From Strigamia acuminata (lineage: Eukaryota; Arthropoda; Chilopoda; Geophilomorpha; Linotaeniidae): a stretch of DNA of 60,000 nucleotides. Position numbers and translations under genes: made by a program. Location: positions 55,625,369 to 55,685,368 of the forward strand of contig OX442314.1 in assembly GCA_949358305.1 (NCBI GenBank). The letters run 5' to 3'. The notes under the pieces were generated by a model. The model worked only from the letters and a program-made list of their open reading frames with translations. It did not search any database and was not told where the DNA came from. Positions 32,101 through 41,742 of the stretch are shown here, piece after piece (position 1 is the stretch's first letter; each line of letters opens with the position of its first letter).

Positions 32101-33277
32101 CATTGCTGGAATAAAAATCAAGAAAGGAAAAGTCTGCCGGATGAAAAAGGCGTTATACGGATTGAAGCAGTCGGGTCGCCAGTGGTACAAAAAACTGGAC
32201 GAGAAGTTGCAAAAGCACGGACTGAAGCCAACAAACGCAGACCCATGCGTGTATTACCAAACGAATGGAGAAGTCATCACGCTCGTCGCAATCTACGTGG
32301 ATGATTTTATCATCGCAACGAACTGCAAAAGAAACCTGGAGAAAATAAAATCGAACCTGAAGAGCGAGTTCAAAATGAAGGATTTAGGACAAATTCACTA
32401 CTGTTTGGGAATCGAGTTTAAACAGGACGAAAAGACGAAATCAATCACGATGGCGCAGAAAAAATACGTTAAGGACATACTGAATCGTTTCGGAATGCAA
32501 GACTGCTCGAAAAACACAACTCCACTCGACGCAAATCAGAAATTGCAGAAAAACAAAAAAAAGGAGGATGGGACCGACGAAGAGCTACTGGATCCAGAGA
32601 AGTTCCCGTACCAAAGTTTAATCGGATCACTAATGTACCTCGCCGTTTGCACTCGACCCGATATTTCCTACACCGTCAGCGCATTAAGTCAATATAATAC
32701 GTGTTTCACCGGAACTCATTGGACAGCAGCAAAACGCGTCCTAAGATATTTGAAGCACTCATCGAATCTCGGGCTAAAATTCGAAAAGACCGGAAAAGAC
32801 TTAGTCGGCTACACGGATGCAGATTGGGGAGCAAACTTGGACGACCGTCGCTCGTACACCGGCTACTGCTTTAAACTCGCGAACGCGACAATATGCTGGG
32901 AAGCAAGAAAGCAGAAGACCGTCGCAACCTCGTCGACCGAAGCAGAATATATGGCGTTGGCCGACGCGTCAAAAGAAGCAATCTACTTGCGAAACTTCCT
33001 AGACGAAATTAAATACATCAACAAGAAGAAAGAAACGACCCTCATTTATAGCGATAATCAGGGGGCACACAAATTGGTGCGAAACCCAATTTTTCATTCC
33101 AGGACCAAGCACATCGACATTCGCCACCATTTCGTTCGAGAAACATGTGAGCGGGGAGATATCGACATAGAATTCCTGGAGAGTGAGAAGATGGTCGCCG
33201 ATGTGTTGACCAAGGGGCTTTTTAAGCCAAAACACGAAGAATTGATCGCCCAATTTGGATTGAAGGAAATTGTTTAA
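29177..33277 (+). CDS. Copia gag-pol polyprotein, 1366 residues
   Basis: One intact frame encodes the full set in Ty1/Copia order: gag with a UBN2-like region and the CCHC knuckle CHGCGKIGHKIADC at about residue 238; protease with LDSGASSH near 294; the integrase zinc region (WHKRLGHLNE...CETC) at 436-475; the integrase core D...SDNGKEY (about 562)...E in NGVSERMNR; reverse transcriptase with YVDD near 1040; RNase H with YTDADWG (1212) and STEAEYMAL (1253). Gag and Pol are fused without a frameshift. Length fits the family. The ATG lies about 120 bases after the LTR. GC content is higher than in the surrounding DNA. Confidence 0.96.
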   Translation: MANGGGNSARIEALGKENFDTWKIQMEAILDQRDLLVHAEGTSKRPETIEGNAKRMKEIETWEKSDRTAKNDILLNIKQSELRMAKNCSTANELWRKLHSVYQSKGPARKITLLKRLATHKMADGENVESHLKEFFELVDKLLDMDFKMPEDFTTILLLLSLPNSYDNFRCAIESQDKLPSLEVLEGKIKDESIARGKGKEDVSDAMMARKTFQKRKQPKKYGDENSNSTEKPAFKYKCHGCGKIGHKIADCRSKSKKESASRAEKSKYELFFCEQIETALISETSRPKNWCLDSGASSHMCSNDSTFSTIEFLKNQKLNLASKASTKIDGKGTAKIVVNTGNGNVKLDLAETLLVRDLRTNLMSVGKITERGHKVIFDDKSAEVINPKGEIVFTAEKRNGLYYIVDETEDAATAAEIEVGTGSKPAKPASTKIQEWHKRLGHLNESSLKILNEKADGMNLEKDAKLPTCETCIEGKHASTKFPDSTSKSEKLLELVHSDVCGPMPTKSMNGSRYFVTFTDDKSRWCKVYFLKHKSEVFEAFKSFKTFCERETGCALKVLRSDNGKEYVNKKFDTYLQENGIKRQTSVERTPEQNGVSERMNRTLIEMARCMLLQAKLPNSYWAEAINTACHIRNKCPTRSLENEIPHQVWTGRKPNVDYFRVFGSRVFALDKKPNKGKFEPKSKECILIGYWDGSKAYRLWSKSENKIIKSRDVKFVEKSENETNEECEENDNNNNFNDILTDCRTDQIENGTEISEDEVESAGENEPDNEDERETQHEEAEPRQNENAQIIPRRSSRTPKPYPNRNGDPPRKKYTRKNPTTTNEVLDEIAQIAILDDPTTAAEALNGNDPQEWMKAMKEEYDALIENETWEECDRPKNRNVIGCRWVLRTKFEADGSIERRKARLVAKGYAQQPGIDYFETYAPVARPGSIRMMMAIAAELGLTVHQMDAITAYLNGEIEEEIFMEFPEYLEFIAGIKIKKGKVCRMKKALYGLKQSGRQWYKKLDEKLQKHGLKPTNADPCVYYQTNGEVITLVAIYVDDFIIATNCKRNLEKIKSNLKSEFKMKDLGQIHYCLGIEFKQDEKTKSITMAQKKYVKDILNRFGMQDCSKNTTPLDANQKLQKNKKKEDGTDEELLDPEKFPYQSLIGSLMYLAVCTRPDISYTVSALSQYNTCFTGTHWTAAKRVLRYLKHSSNLGLKFEKTGKDLVGYTDADWGANLDDRRSYTGYCFKLANATICWEARKQKTVATSSTEAEYMALADASKEAIYLRNFLDEIKYINKKKETTLIYSDNQGAHKLVRNPIFHSRTKHIDIRHHFVRETCERGDIDIEFLESEKMVADVLTKGLFKPKHEELIAQFGLKEIV

Positions 33278-33390
33278 GAAATATTGTTTTTAATATTTGA
33301 ATTGTTTGTGAATGAATACTTTAATTTTTTAAATGTCTGAATTGTTTAAGAAAAATGTTTTGAATTTTAAAATGTAGGAATATTGCCATT

Positions 33391-33399
33391 CAGGGGAAG
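33391..33399 (+). other. Copia polypurine tract
   Basis: AGGGGAAG lies immediately before the 3' LTR, as expected for plus-strand priming. Confidence 0.75.
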
Positions 33400-33613
33400 T
33401 GTTGTTTATTGAATGTTGTATTCCTGTCCGCCAGGTGTCTTTGTCACCTGTGCACCTGTCACTGACACTGACCAATCAGTGACCCGAATTGTATTTGGTG
33501 CTCCACGCACTTTTTAACATCTGTTTAAGATTAAAACCATCACTGTTAATATTTCACCAAAAAACCACGCGTCTCCATTTTTATGCCTCCAACATATTAG
33601 AACAAAAACTACA
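33400..33613 (+). repeat. Copia 3' LTR
   Basis: 214 bp, the same sequence by eye as 28842-29055, followed by the target duplication CATTA. Confidence 0.93.
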
Positions 33614-34250
33614 CATTATTACTTTTTTTAACTGAAAAGTTTAGAAAACATAAATGTGTTGAATTGTTTGTTTTTTTGTCCTCGCTTAATTTCTCAATTT
33701 TTAAAACATAAACGAAACCTGTAAAACTCGATTTCAAATCAAATGTAAAAATCTCTTTTTCGCTTACACCTTTTTGTGTTTACTGTATTTTACAAACAGA
33801 TTATTAAAGATGACATTGCTATCTGTATTGTTCATCTTTTCTTCAACTGTGTGTCCAGCATGCCAACATCTCTGAACATTTATACTACTCCGGAACCCTA
33901 TCAGGAACGCCATCTAAAGAAATTGCTATAGTCAGTTGTCTCATCTGTCTCCTTACACTTCACGGCCATGCACGGCGCCTTCAAATTCAAATCAGTTGAG
34001 CCAATTCAAGTGCTCGTTTCGAGTAAAAAGTCTTCAATACGCAATTAAAAACGTTTTCATTGTTTTCAACGTTTTATTAAATGACTCGTCCGAAATTGAC
34101 TTACACATAGATTTTATCCAATTTATCGACACTACAATGCAAATATTGACTGGAAAATTTTCGAGTTATGCAATTACCACACCGTCAGATACTGGAGAAG
34201 TTTTTATTTTATCTGTATTATTATTTCGCTTGTTATGATATTTTTATTGC
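33614..34250. repeat. Unit E 3' flank, resumed after Copia
   Basis: The array 3' module continues from ATTATTACTTTTTTTAACTG through CCAGCATGCCAACATCTCTG and the ACACTTCACGGCCATGCACGG segment to the ATGACTCGTCCGAAATTGAC end. Confidence 0.72.
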
Positions 34251-35379
34251 AATTTACAAAGAAAAAAAAACATTTTTATTCAATTTACTCGGAAATTAAA
34301 GTAGATTTAAGTACTTTTGCAAGAAGCCAATAGCAGAATTCTTTTCTAGCTATGAAGTCACGCTCTTCAAGAACCTCGTGGCAATGAATGTGGTAGGGAT
34401 GGAACACTCACCTGGTGGGAAAAGCGCATACAAGAAGGGGCCTGCCCTTCAAAAAGGAACTACGGTTATTTGTGGATACCCCTTGTGTTATTATTGCAGG
34501 ATCAAAGACATTTACTGGAAAGCAGAAATATGATTTATACATTACCAGCAGGTATGTTTATCAAGCTTCATCAGAATGTATTGCAAACCACACGATATAA
34601 ACTCTACGATAGGCACACACGGCTCTTCTTTCGTGCTCAGAAACAAATATAGTTAAAATGTTGCTTCAATCCATCAATATTTTGATGTAGAACTACGTCC
34701 AAACAGGACAGTCCTTTTTGGAGGAAATTTCAACCAGTGCAAGCAACAGAAAAAGCGACTGATTCACTGAAGCCGACTCCAATTGTTTGCAATGTCAAAA
34801 TGGGAAACTTTTCCCATCGCGAGATGGCGCTTAAACAATCCCGGAAATCAACATTGTATCAACAACATAACCCAATGGGCACAGAAACATTTCTTACTTC
34901 TCTCACCTCAGACCAATACTGATAGCAAATAAACCAACAAACGACAAAGACAACTCCTAGCGCCACTCCCACCGGGATGTTGTTCTATGTTACGGCTTAG
35001 TAACTACTATGCCCCTCTGTAAAATTTTTTGTTAGTGATTTGAAGGTTGAGAATGGTTCCTAATTGGGTAATTGCCGGAATCTAAATCTATACATACACA
35101 TCTGAAAAACTAAAAACCAAGGACTTTAAAGCTTAGGGCTCATAATCATGGGCTTCCAAAGTTCTGCACACAATCTTTATAGTTTTGAGTGGAAACTTTT
35201 TAATGTGGATAAATTATTATTATTACTTGTGTCACTGAAAAGCCATAAAATAATACATGTAAACCGGCCCTACGTACTACAAATTGAAAATCAAATGGTT
35301 TATCCCACGCGAGCTAAAATAGTACAGTATTATTAAAATATTAGATTCACCGACAGAAGAGATTTGACTATTTGCAATA
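34251..35379. other. Stretch without a recognisable gene
   Basis: There are several short plus-strand frames (34415-34652, 34737-34922, 35148-35336). A segment bounded by TTATTATTGCAG and CAGCAGGTATG (34487-34555) resembles an exon, but I recognise no protein. Confidence 0.35.
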
Positions 35380-35861
35380 CTATACATAAAAAATCCAATT
35401 TTTGCAGGCATATCCATGTATAATTTCAAGTCCCCTTATAGACATTTGGCTAATACAATAATAATGTATACAATTTACATGGAAACACACAAATTTGTAC
35501 CGTGCCATATAGTTTCTTCTTCCAAATGTGATGTTTTTGATTATTTCAACAGAGTAGTCCAAATTCCAAAGTTTTGACTGGTCGAAATGAGATAATTCTT
35601 CGAGGCTTTTAATATATAAATGTAATTGGTTTGTATATACTGTGCAGTGAGCAAAATGGGTACATCCGGGCAGGATCAATCACGACAAACAGGAAACAGG
35701 GGAGTGATCTGGTCACTATAATTTGTTATGAACTTATAATACTGTGTGATTCTACTAGTAGATAAGTTATTATCTAAAGAGTCATGATGAGAGGTCAGTT
35801 TTCCAAAATGGCCTAACTTATTTGATACGATTATTCCAACCCAGATACCAATTTTGCTCAC
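35380..35861 (-). other. Possible further exon sequence of the second channel gene
   Basis: Downstream of the ENaC-like exon on the minus strand there are open stretches in two frames, and an acceptor-like CACTGCACAG before VYTNQLHLYIKSLEE. I cannot match these to the channel family, so exon status is open. Confidence 0.25.
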
Positions 35862-36135
35862 TGTAACTCTTGAATGATGGTATGTAAACAGACACCGGTG
35901 GGAGCTGAAAGTGCTCCAATTCCCTTTGAAACACATCAACAGCCTTTGGTTCGGTTGAGAAATACGAAATGCAATCGTGCATTTGGTAGCAATAAATTAG
36001 AAAACAGATGACGACGAGCAATGTCCCAAAAAAACGAAATGCGTGCGAACGTGTGTGGTCCAGAAGGGTGTAAACCTCTGGTGGAATTTCCAGTACAACA
36101 ATGTGAAACTCAACTGGAATTGGAATGCCCGCCAT
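35862..36135 (-). pseudogene. Second DEG/ENaC-like first exon, divergent to zinc-finger gene F
   Basis: The frame starts [16 protein letters not shown]. It has one hydrophobic segment ([16 protein letters not shown]) followed by [12 protein letters not shown] and [11 protein letters not shown], the same layout as exon 1 of the gene at 8420 (TM1, then RISHYLDEP, then FPNVYITP). A good donor, GTGAGC, follows KSY. I found no convincing later exons, so the gene is incomplete or broken. Its ATG is about 480 bp from that of zinc-finger gene F, transcribed away from it. The first 16 codons are conserved on the same strand in the leaders of the other zinc-finger units, where the rest of the exon is replaced. 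Confidence 0.65.
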
Positions 36136-36612
36136 GACACCTCATCCTCTCGGAACGACGAAACATCAACGTGTCGTGTGCGGCCAAAACCGGCACTAGG
36201 AAACAGAATATACCTCGCTGAATACTCGCTTATCCGTAAATATAATTTAGCGCAATGCTTCTTGATTTCTTTTTGTGAATAGAAATGAATTTTTTTAGAG
36301 GTTTCAGCGCAAACAACATCAATTGGGCGCTCTATTTCGCCGAATCATTAAGCCTATCATAGCGATCGTGTCGATCTCCAATCTGATATCCACGAGACCC
36401 AGTAATTTCAGCAGGTTTTAGTTCGTTGATTCAACTTCTTTGCACTGTGAGCCATCAATTCCATCCTCAGTGTACACGGCATGATTTTTTTATCAGGTTA
36501 TTTAATTATTTTTCTTGTTTTAATTTCGGGTGAAGTATTCATTTCGTGATAAATACAGTTGCTGCCAATATTCCACTCAAGTTCGTATTGCATTACTTCA
36601 AAAAAATCAAAA

Positions 36613-37146
36613 ATGAAGATGAAACGTCAGGATTTCTGTTGCAACCTGTGTGATTATTCGTGTTCATATTATTCGCAATTGAAACAACACATGCTGAAAC
36701 ATACTGGGCAAAAACCATTCATGTGCCATTTGTGTGCTTATTCTTGTGTTCAAAGTGGGGATTTAAAAAGACATTTATTAACACATACTGGGGAAAACCC
36801 ATTCAAGTGCCATTTGTGTCCCTTTTCCAGTATTACAAGTGGGAATTTAAAAAAGCATTTATTAATACATACTGGGGAAAAACCATTCAAGTGCCATTTG
36901 TGTGCTTATTCTTGTGTTCAAAGTGGGAATTTAAAAACTCATTTGTTAATACATAATGGGGAAAAACCATTCAAGTGCCATTTCTGTGCTTTTTCCTGCA
37001 CTCAAAGTGGACATTTAAGAAGCCACATTGCAACCCATACTGGGGAAAAACCATTCAAGTGTGATACGTGTGCTTATTCCTGTATTACAAGTGGGCAATT
37101 AAAAAGACATGGCTTGAAAAAACATTTAATTAAGCATGCAAATTAA
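36613..37146 (+). CDS. C2H2 zinc-finger gene F, six fingers
   Basis: The frame starts MKMKRQDFCCNLC. The frame is open 18 codons further up, to an ATG at 36559, but that stretch is leader sequence in the other units, so I choose 36613. Six fingers with TGEKP-type linkers (one TGQKP, one TGENP) end GLKKHLIKHAN, a slightly longer tail than its relatives. All zinc ligands are present. No effector domain is visible. The leader here doubles as the 5' region of a divergent DEG/ENaC-like exon, so a shared promoter is possible. Confidence 0.9.
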   Translation: MKMKRQDFCCNLCDYSCSYYSQLKQHMLKHTGQKPFMCHLCAYSCVQSGDLKRHLLTHTGENPFKCHLCPFSSITSGNLKKHLLIHTGEKPFKCHLCAYSCVQSGNLKTHLLIHNGEKPFKCHFCAFSCTQSGHLRSHIATHTGEKPFKCDTCAYSCITSGQLKRHGLKKHLIKHAN

Positions 37147-37740
37147 AAACTTTTGCATTCGTTAATTACGTTCACCGTGGTTAATTAATTTCTTATTTTA
37201 TTTACATATTTCATTTTGGATTTTTAACATAAAATTATTACTTTTTTTAACTGAAAAGTTTAGAAAACATAAATGTTTTAAATTGTATTTTTTTTTCTAT
37301 CTTAATTTCTCAATTTTTAAAACACAAACGAAACCTGTAAAACCAGAATTTCAAATTAAATGTAAAAATCTCTTTTCTGCTTACACCTTTTTGTGTTTAC
37401 TGTATTTCACAAACAGATTATTAAAAATAACATTGCTTTCGGTATTGTTCATATTTTCTTCAACTGTGTGTCCATCATGCCAACATGTCTGAACATTTAT
37501 ACAGCTCTAGAACGCCATCAGGAACGCCATCTAAGAAATTGCTACGGTTGGTTGTCTCATCTGTCCCCTTACACTTCACGGTAATGCACGGCACCTTCAA
37601 ATCAGTTGAGCCAATTCAAGCACACGTTTAAAATAAAAAGTCTTAGGGAATTTAAAATGTTTTCAATGTTTTCAACGTTTTATTAAATGACATGTCCGAA
37701 ATTGACTTTCGCATAGATTTTCTGCTTACACCTTTTTATG
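37147..37740. repeat. Unit F 3' flank
   Basis: The full array 3' module, including TGTGTCCATCATGCCAACATG, GAACGCCATCAGGAACGCC and TGACATGTCCGAAATTGAC. It is the clearest copy of the distal part. Confidence 0.72.
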
Positions 37741-37756
37741 TTTACTGTATTTGATG

Positions 37757-37965
37757 TTATTTATATTTTGTTTGTCGGATGGCTCCAATACGCAGATCCC
37801 GAATGAGGGTCTCCCACCAGGGGGAGTTCTTGTAATGTTGCGACCCAGTACGTGACTTGGGCACTGTCAGTTTGGCCACCAACACGTCCAGGTCACGCAA
37901 AAAGTGTGCAAATAAAACAAACGAGGTGAAATCCAAACATTCAGCTGTATTTCCTCCCAACAATT
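37757..37965. repeat. Dispersed GC-rich repeat (LTR-like), copy 1
   Basis: It shares TCCCGAATGAGGGTCTCCCA, CCAGGGGGAGTT and GCGACCCAGWACGTGAYT with 59567-59710 and, inverted, with 49815-49965. Gypsy gag sequence follows directly at 37981, so this may be LTR or leader of a Gypsy element. Confidence 0.65.
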
Positions 37966-37980
37966 TCCAACAATTTGGCT

Positions 37981-38353
37981 GGGCCGGACGTCCAGGTCAT
38001 TTTTGAAACGTTTGCCGAGGAGAAGAAAAAGGATTACGTGGCAGCGTAATCCAAGAAAGAATCTACGTTATGAGCGCCATGTTTTCAGGCAATTTACACA
38101 GGAGGTTGGAGAAATAATGGATGCTTATGTGACACGGTTAAGGACAGCTGTGAAAAACTGTGAGTTTGAAACTTTGAAAGATGGAATGATAATTGACCAA
38201 GTACTTGCGAAAGGAAAGGATAAAGCCTTGCATCGACGGTTGTTGAGGGAGGACAATTTAACGCTCGATTCACTTTTAAATCATTTAAATTTGTTCCAGT
38301 TATATGAAATGGTGCTCTGGGCATGTCCACTTGTATTTTTAATCTCTGTTTGA
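37981..38353 (+). pseudogene. Ty3/Gypsy gag fragment, frameshifted
   Basis: The sequence encodes GPDVQVIFETFAEE, a stop, and then in another frame NLRYERHVFRQFTQEVGEIMDAYVTRLR and LHRRLLREDNLTLDSLL. This is the conserved capsid region of Gypsy gag (YERHVFR...ID.YVTRLR...LRR.LL.E..LTL). No protease or pol follows. Confidence 0.8.
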
Positions 38354-39111
38354 GGTAGTTTAGTTTTAAGAGTAAAACTATCGGTGATTTTGAGTCATTT
38401 GTTGGCTCTTTAACATTAGGCATGTTTGTTAAATTTTACAAACATGAAAATCACTTCTCAGTGTATTGGATGAGCACTAGTGGGTTTAGAGAAGAGGGGA
38501 CAGTGTTGTCATTAATTATGAATTCAAAATTGAAAAATTCTTTGTGCTTGATTGAATACCTTTTTCTCAGGTTTGTTGTGATCGAATACTTATTTCCTCA
38601 AAGGTGGAAACAAAAATATCCGTAACTTTTTTAAATTTTGCTCAATTTTTTCAGATTGCCACTAAATTATAGCATTTGGCTTGGTCTTTTCAGGGAATAA
38701 AATGTTTTGTTTATAAATTATTACTTAGACTGCAAAAAAAAAATGATTTGTAGTTCGAATCAGCTCATGTGGAGGCTGATCGAATACTTTTTGCCAGGGG
38801 TTGTAGATACAGGGTGACATGCGTTGATGTGCAGAGTCAGTTTTGACTGGTGACTTAAACTTCTCGAGCATGTACAGTATTATGCTTCCATCTGTGGTTG
38901 CAATTCCCATCAATTTAAAAAAAATTGTCAACTCGGCAGAAATTATGTCTGCCAAACGTATTCTGAACGTCTTTAAGACGGTTTGAATAGTTCTGCCAAT
39001 CATACACACCAGCATGAGTCTAACATAGTCCTCAATTCAGAATGACGCAACACCGACTTGGAAACCATGAAAAATGATGAGTCACACAATCCGAATTCGA
39101 CAAATGACCTG
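38354..39111. other. Stretch with a duplicated segment
   Basis: The part at 38845-39055 is shared with 50775-50965 (ATTATGTCTGCCRAACGTATTCTG, TTCTGCCAAT). On the minus strand both copies are open and encode IGRTIQTVLKT, then RIRxADIISAE. The 38.7-39.0 kb frame is 96 codons. I do not recognise the protein. The segment lies just upstream of leaders G and J. Confidence 0.45.
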
Positions 39112-39768
39112 AGGAAGTCATTTTTTTTATATACGTACATTCGTTCATATTTTGGGATTCTTTTCTTGAAAAATATCTTTTTAAAACTATACTGAGATCA
39201 TGATGCGATTTTCTAGTTGAATACTTTCCAGTACAACAATGTAAAACTCAACTGGAATTGGAAGGCCCGCCATGACACCTCATTTTCACGAAACGACGAA
39301 ACATCAACGTGTTGCGTGCGGCCAAAACGGGCACTGAGAAACGAAAAATACCTCGCAGAATACTCGCAAATCCGTAAATATAATTGAGCACAATGCTTGT
39401 GGATTTGAATTTTGAAAATAGAAATGAATTTTCTAGAGGTTTTAGCCCAAACAAGACAGATTGGACGCGCTATTTCGCTAAATCGTTAACCCTATCGTCG
39501 TGACTGTTTCGATCTCCTCTGTGATCTCCACTAGACTCTTCGCACAATTATCCAAAAATTTCAGCAGGTTTTACTTCGTTGATTCAACTTTTTTGCACTG
39601 TGAGCCATCAATTCCATCCACAGTATACATACATGGCATGATTTGTTATGAGCTTAGTTAATTGTTTTTCTTGTTTTAATTTCAGGACAAGTATTCATTT
39701 TGTGATAAATTCAGTCGCTGCCAATCTTCCACTCAAGTTCATATTGCATTACTTCATAAAAATCAAAA
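39112..39768. repeat. Unit G leader
   Basis: The array leader runs from GAGGAAGTCATTTTTTTT to TCAAAAATGG. The opposite-strand start reads MAGLPIPVEFYIVVLES. Confidence 0.75.
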
Positions 39769-40368
39769 ATGGAAAAAAAACGTCAGGATATCTGTTGCAA
39801 CCTGTGTGATTATTCGTGTTCATATTATTCGCAATTGAGACAACACATGCTTAAACATACTGGAGAAAAACCATTTGAGTGTCATTTGTGTGCTTATTCT
39901 TCTGTTAAAAGTTGGAATTTAAAAACTCATTTGTTAACACATACTGGGGAAAAACCATTTAAGTGTCATTTGTGTGCTTATTCTTGTATTCAAAGTGGGG
40001 ATTTAAAAAGACATTTATTAATACATACCGGGGAAAAACCACACAAGTGTCATTTGTGTGCTTATTCTTGTGTTCGAAATGGGGATTTAAAAACTCATTT
40101 ATTGATACATACTGGGGAAAAACCATTCAACTGCCATTTGTGTGCTTATTCTTGTGTTCAAAGTTCGAATTTAAAAACTCATTTGTTAATACATACTGGA
40201 GAAAAACCATTCAAGTGTCATTTGTGTGCTTTTTCCTGCACTCACAGTGGACATTTAAGAAGCCACATTGCAACCCATACTGGGGAAAAACCATTCAAGT
40301 GTCGTGTGTGTGCTTATTCCTGTATTACAAGTGGGCAACTAAAAAGACATAGCTTGAAAAAACATTAA
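39769..40368 (+). CDS. C2H2 zinc-finger gene G, seven fingers
   Basis: 199 residues starting MEKKRQDICCNLC. Seven C-x2-C-x12-H-x3/4-H fingers with strict TGEKP linkers, and all ligands present. Finger 2 has Ser for the extra core Cys (CAYSS) and Trp in the helix (KSWNLK). Finger 4 starts HKCHLC. The last finger is SLKKH for GLKKH. No non-finger domain is visible. The intact frame, conserved leader and conserved 3' flank make it a likely functional gene. Confidence 0.92.
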   Translation: MEKKRQDICCNLCDYSCSYYSQLRQHMLKHTGEKPFECHLCAYSSVKSWNLKTHLLTHTGEKPFKCHLCAYSCIQSGDLKRHLLIHTGEKPHKCHLCAYSCVRNGDLKTHLLIHTGEKPFNCHLCAYSCVQSSNLKTHLLIHTGEKPFKCHLCAFSCTHSGHLRSHIATHTGEKPFKCRVCAYSCITSGQLKRHSLKKH

Positions 40369-40740
40369 ACTAATCATACAAATAAAAACTTTTGCATTTG
40401 TTTATTTCTTTCTTAACTCTTTAAATTCACCACAGTTAATTAATTTCTAATTTTATTTGTATATTTTATTTTGGGTTTTTAAAATAACATTGTTTCTTTT
40501 TTTAACTGAAAAGTTTAGAAAACATATGGTAAGTGTGTTGAATTGTATTTTTTTTCTTGCTTAATGTATCCATTTATAAAACACAAACAAAACCTGTAAA
40601 ACCCGAATTTCAAATTAAATGTAAAAATGTCTTTTCTGCTTACGTCTTTCTGTGTTTGACAAACAGATTATTAAAAATAACATTGCTTTCGGTATTGTTC
40701 ACATTTTCTTCAACTGCGTGTCCAACATCTCTGAACATTT
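40369..40740. repeat. Unit G 3' flank, cut short
   Basis: The array 3' module runs to CATCTCTGAACATTT, where TGTGACGGTGG begins another element. Confidence 0.7.
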
Positions 40741-41480
40741 TGTGACGGTGGTGACCACAACACCTACCAAATGGTAGTACCGGGTATAGATAAATGCAAG
40801 TGAATAAATACAAGAGATAAATAAACACAACTTGAGTTTCTCAAAACATTACAATTTATTGGTCACCGCAGAGGATTATCATAATAATCATACCGGCCAA
40901 TACACAAGAAATACTAAATTTATACATAAGCCCAATGCTGACATTTGGCCAGTTAAATCAAGAATTTAACTATACAATTTGGCCGACTGGCCCTAAAATA
41001 ATAACATTACATAATTGCTGATCCACGGTCCAGTCGTGGATGGAAAACTCCTCGTATCTGGAAATGTGATGTCATCTTGGGCCGGTCTGGCTGCGTCCTC
41101 GAGTCCTGGTCGACATCGTGTGTTCCTGGTCGTGTGAAGCATCTGGGTCGATCCGAGAGGTGCGGTTGACTTTGCTGCACCGCAACAACTTGAGATGGTT
41201 ATTGGTTCGATAACTGAATCCAGTTATTCACCAATAAACCAAAAACAAATTGATTGTAGGTTGTGTTTTACCTTGTGAATAAACCGAGTGCAGTTTGTGG
41301 GTTCAAAATGGTTCGGTGTAATGCTTTTAAGTCGTTCAGTTGATTGTTTCAAACTGGATTCAGTTTAACCATCAGTTTTCCGATCTGTTACGATAAAAAG
41401 GGTTAACTCTCCTCATTGCGCCACACGGCAAACATCATCCATCACAATATCCTCACAATCACACAGTTGCCGTCAGAATG
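40741..41480. mobile_element. LTR-like element piece, related to 49161-49790
   Basis: It begins TGTGACGGTGGTGACC. The two copies share CCAAATGGTAGT, CGAGATAAATAA-like, TTTATTGGT, a GTCTGGC...CGTCCTC block and GGATCCGAGAGGTGCGGTTG. An AATAAATT on the minus strand suggests minus orientation. I could not find the other end or a target duplication. No coding sequence is visible. Confidence 0.5.
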
Positions 41481-41742
41481 TCAGCTCACCATGCAGGATG
41501 GTTTCAAATCATCGCCACACACAGCAGTAGAACAACACGTGGTATTACTGATGAACAGACTGGGTTGGCACCATTACGATGGAAATTAGCTGGCCAAACA
41601 CTTGGTGCTACTAGCGGTGGCTGAATGCTTTTCAGGGCGTGCAGACCGTTTTGGTACCATCAAGTGATGGAGCCAATTAGCGAAAGTAAATGGTGCTACT
41701 GGCACTGGAAAAAAATATGGCTTTACAAATTGTAAATGTTCC

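Larger units (their letters stand above)
28842..33613 (+). mobile_element. Complete Copia LTR retrotransposon
   Basis: It has 214-bp LTRs at both ends (identical by eye), a 5-bp duplication CATTA (28837-28841, 33614-33618), a primer-binding site, one uninterrupted gag-pol frame and a polypurine tract. All parts needed for retrotransposition seem present, so it is young and may be active. It lies in the 3' flank of zinc-finger unit E, in the same orientation. Confidence 0.95.

Noticed and set aside
29058-33253. Numerous frames of 60-230 codons on both strands across Copia
   Set aside because: Shadows of the GC-richer gag-pol frame; none carries a recognisable domain.
34415-34652. Possible exon between TTATTATTGCAG and CAGCAGGTATG
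   Set aside because: Splice-like borders alone; the translations match nothing I recognise and there is no partner exon.
36559-36612. Upstream in-frame ATG as the start of zinc-finger gene F
   Set aside because: The 18 extra codons are leader sequence that is not an open start in the paralogs. The conserved start is MKMKRQD at 36613.
40741-41480. Solo LTR with full boundaries
   Set aside because: Only the TGTGAC end is certain. I found no matching terminus or target duplication, so it is listed as an element piece.
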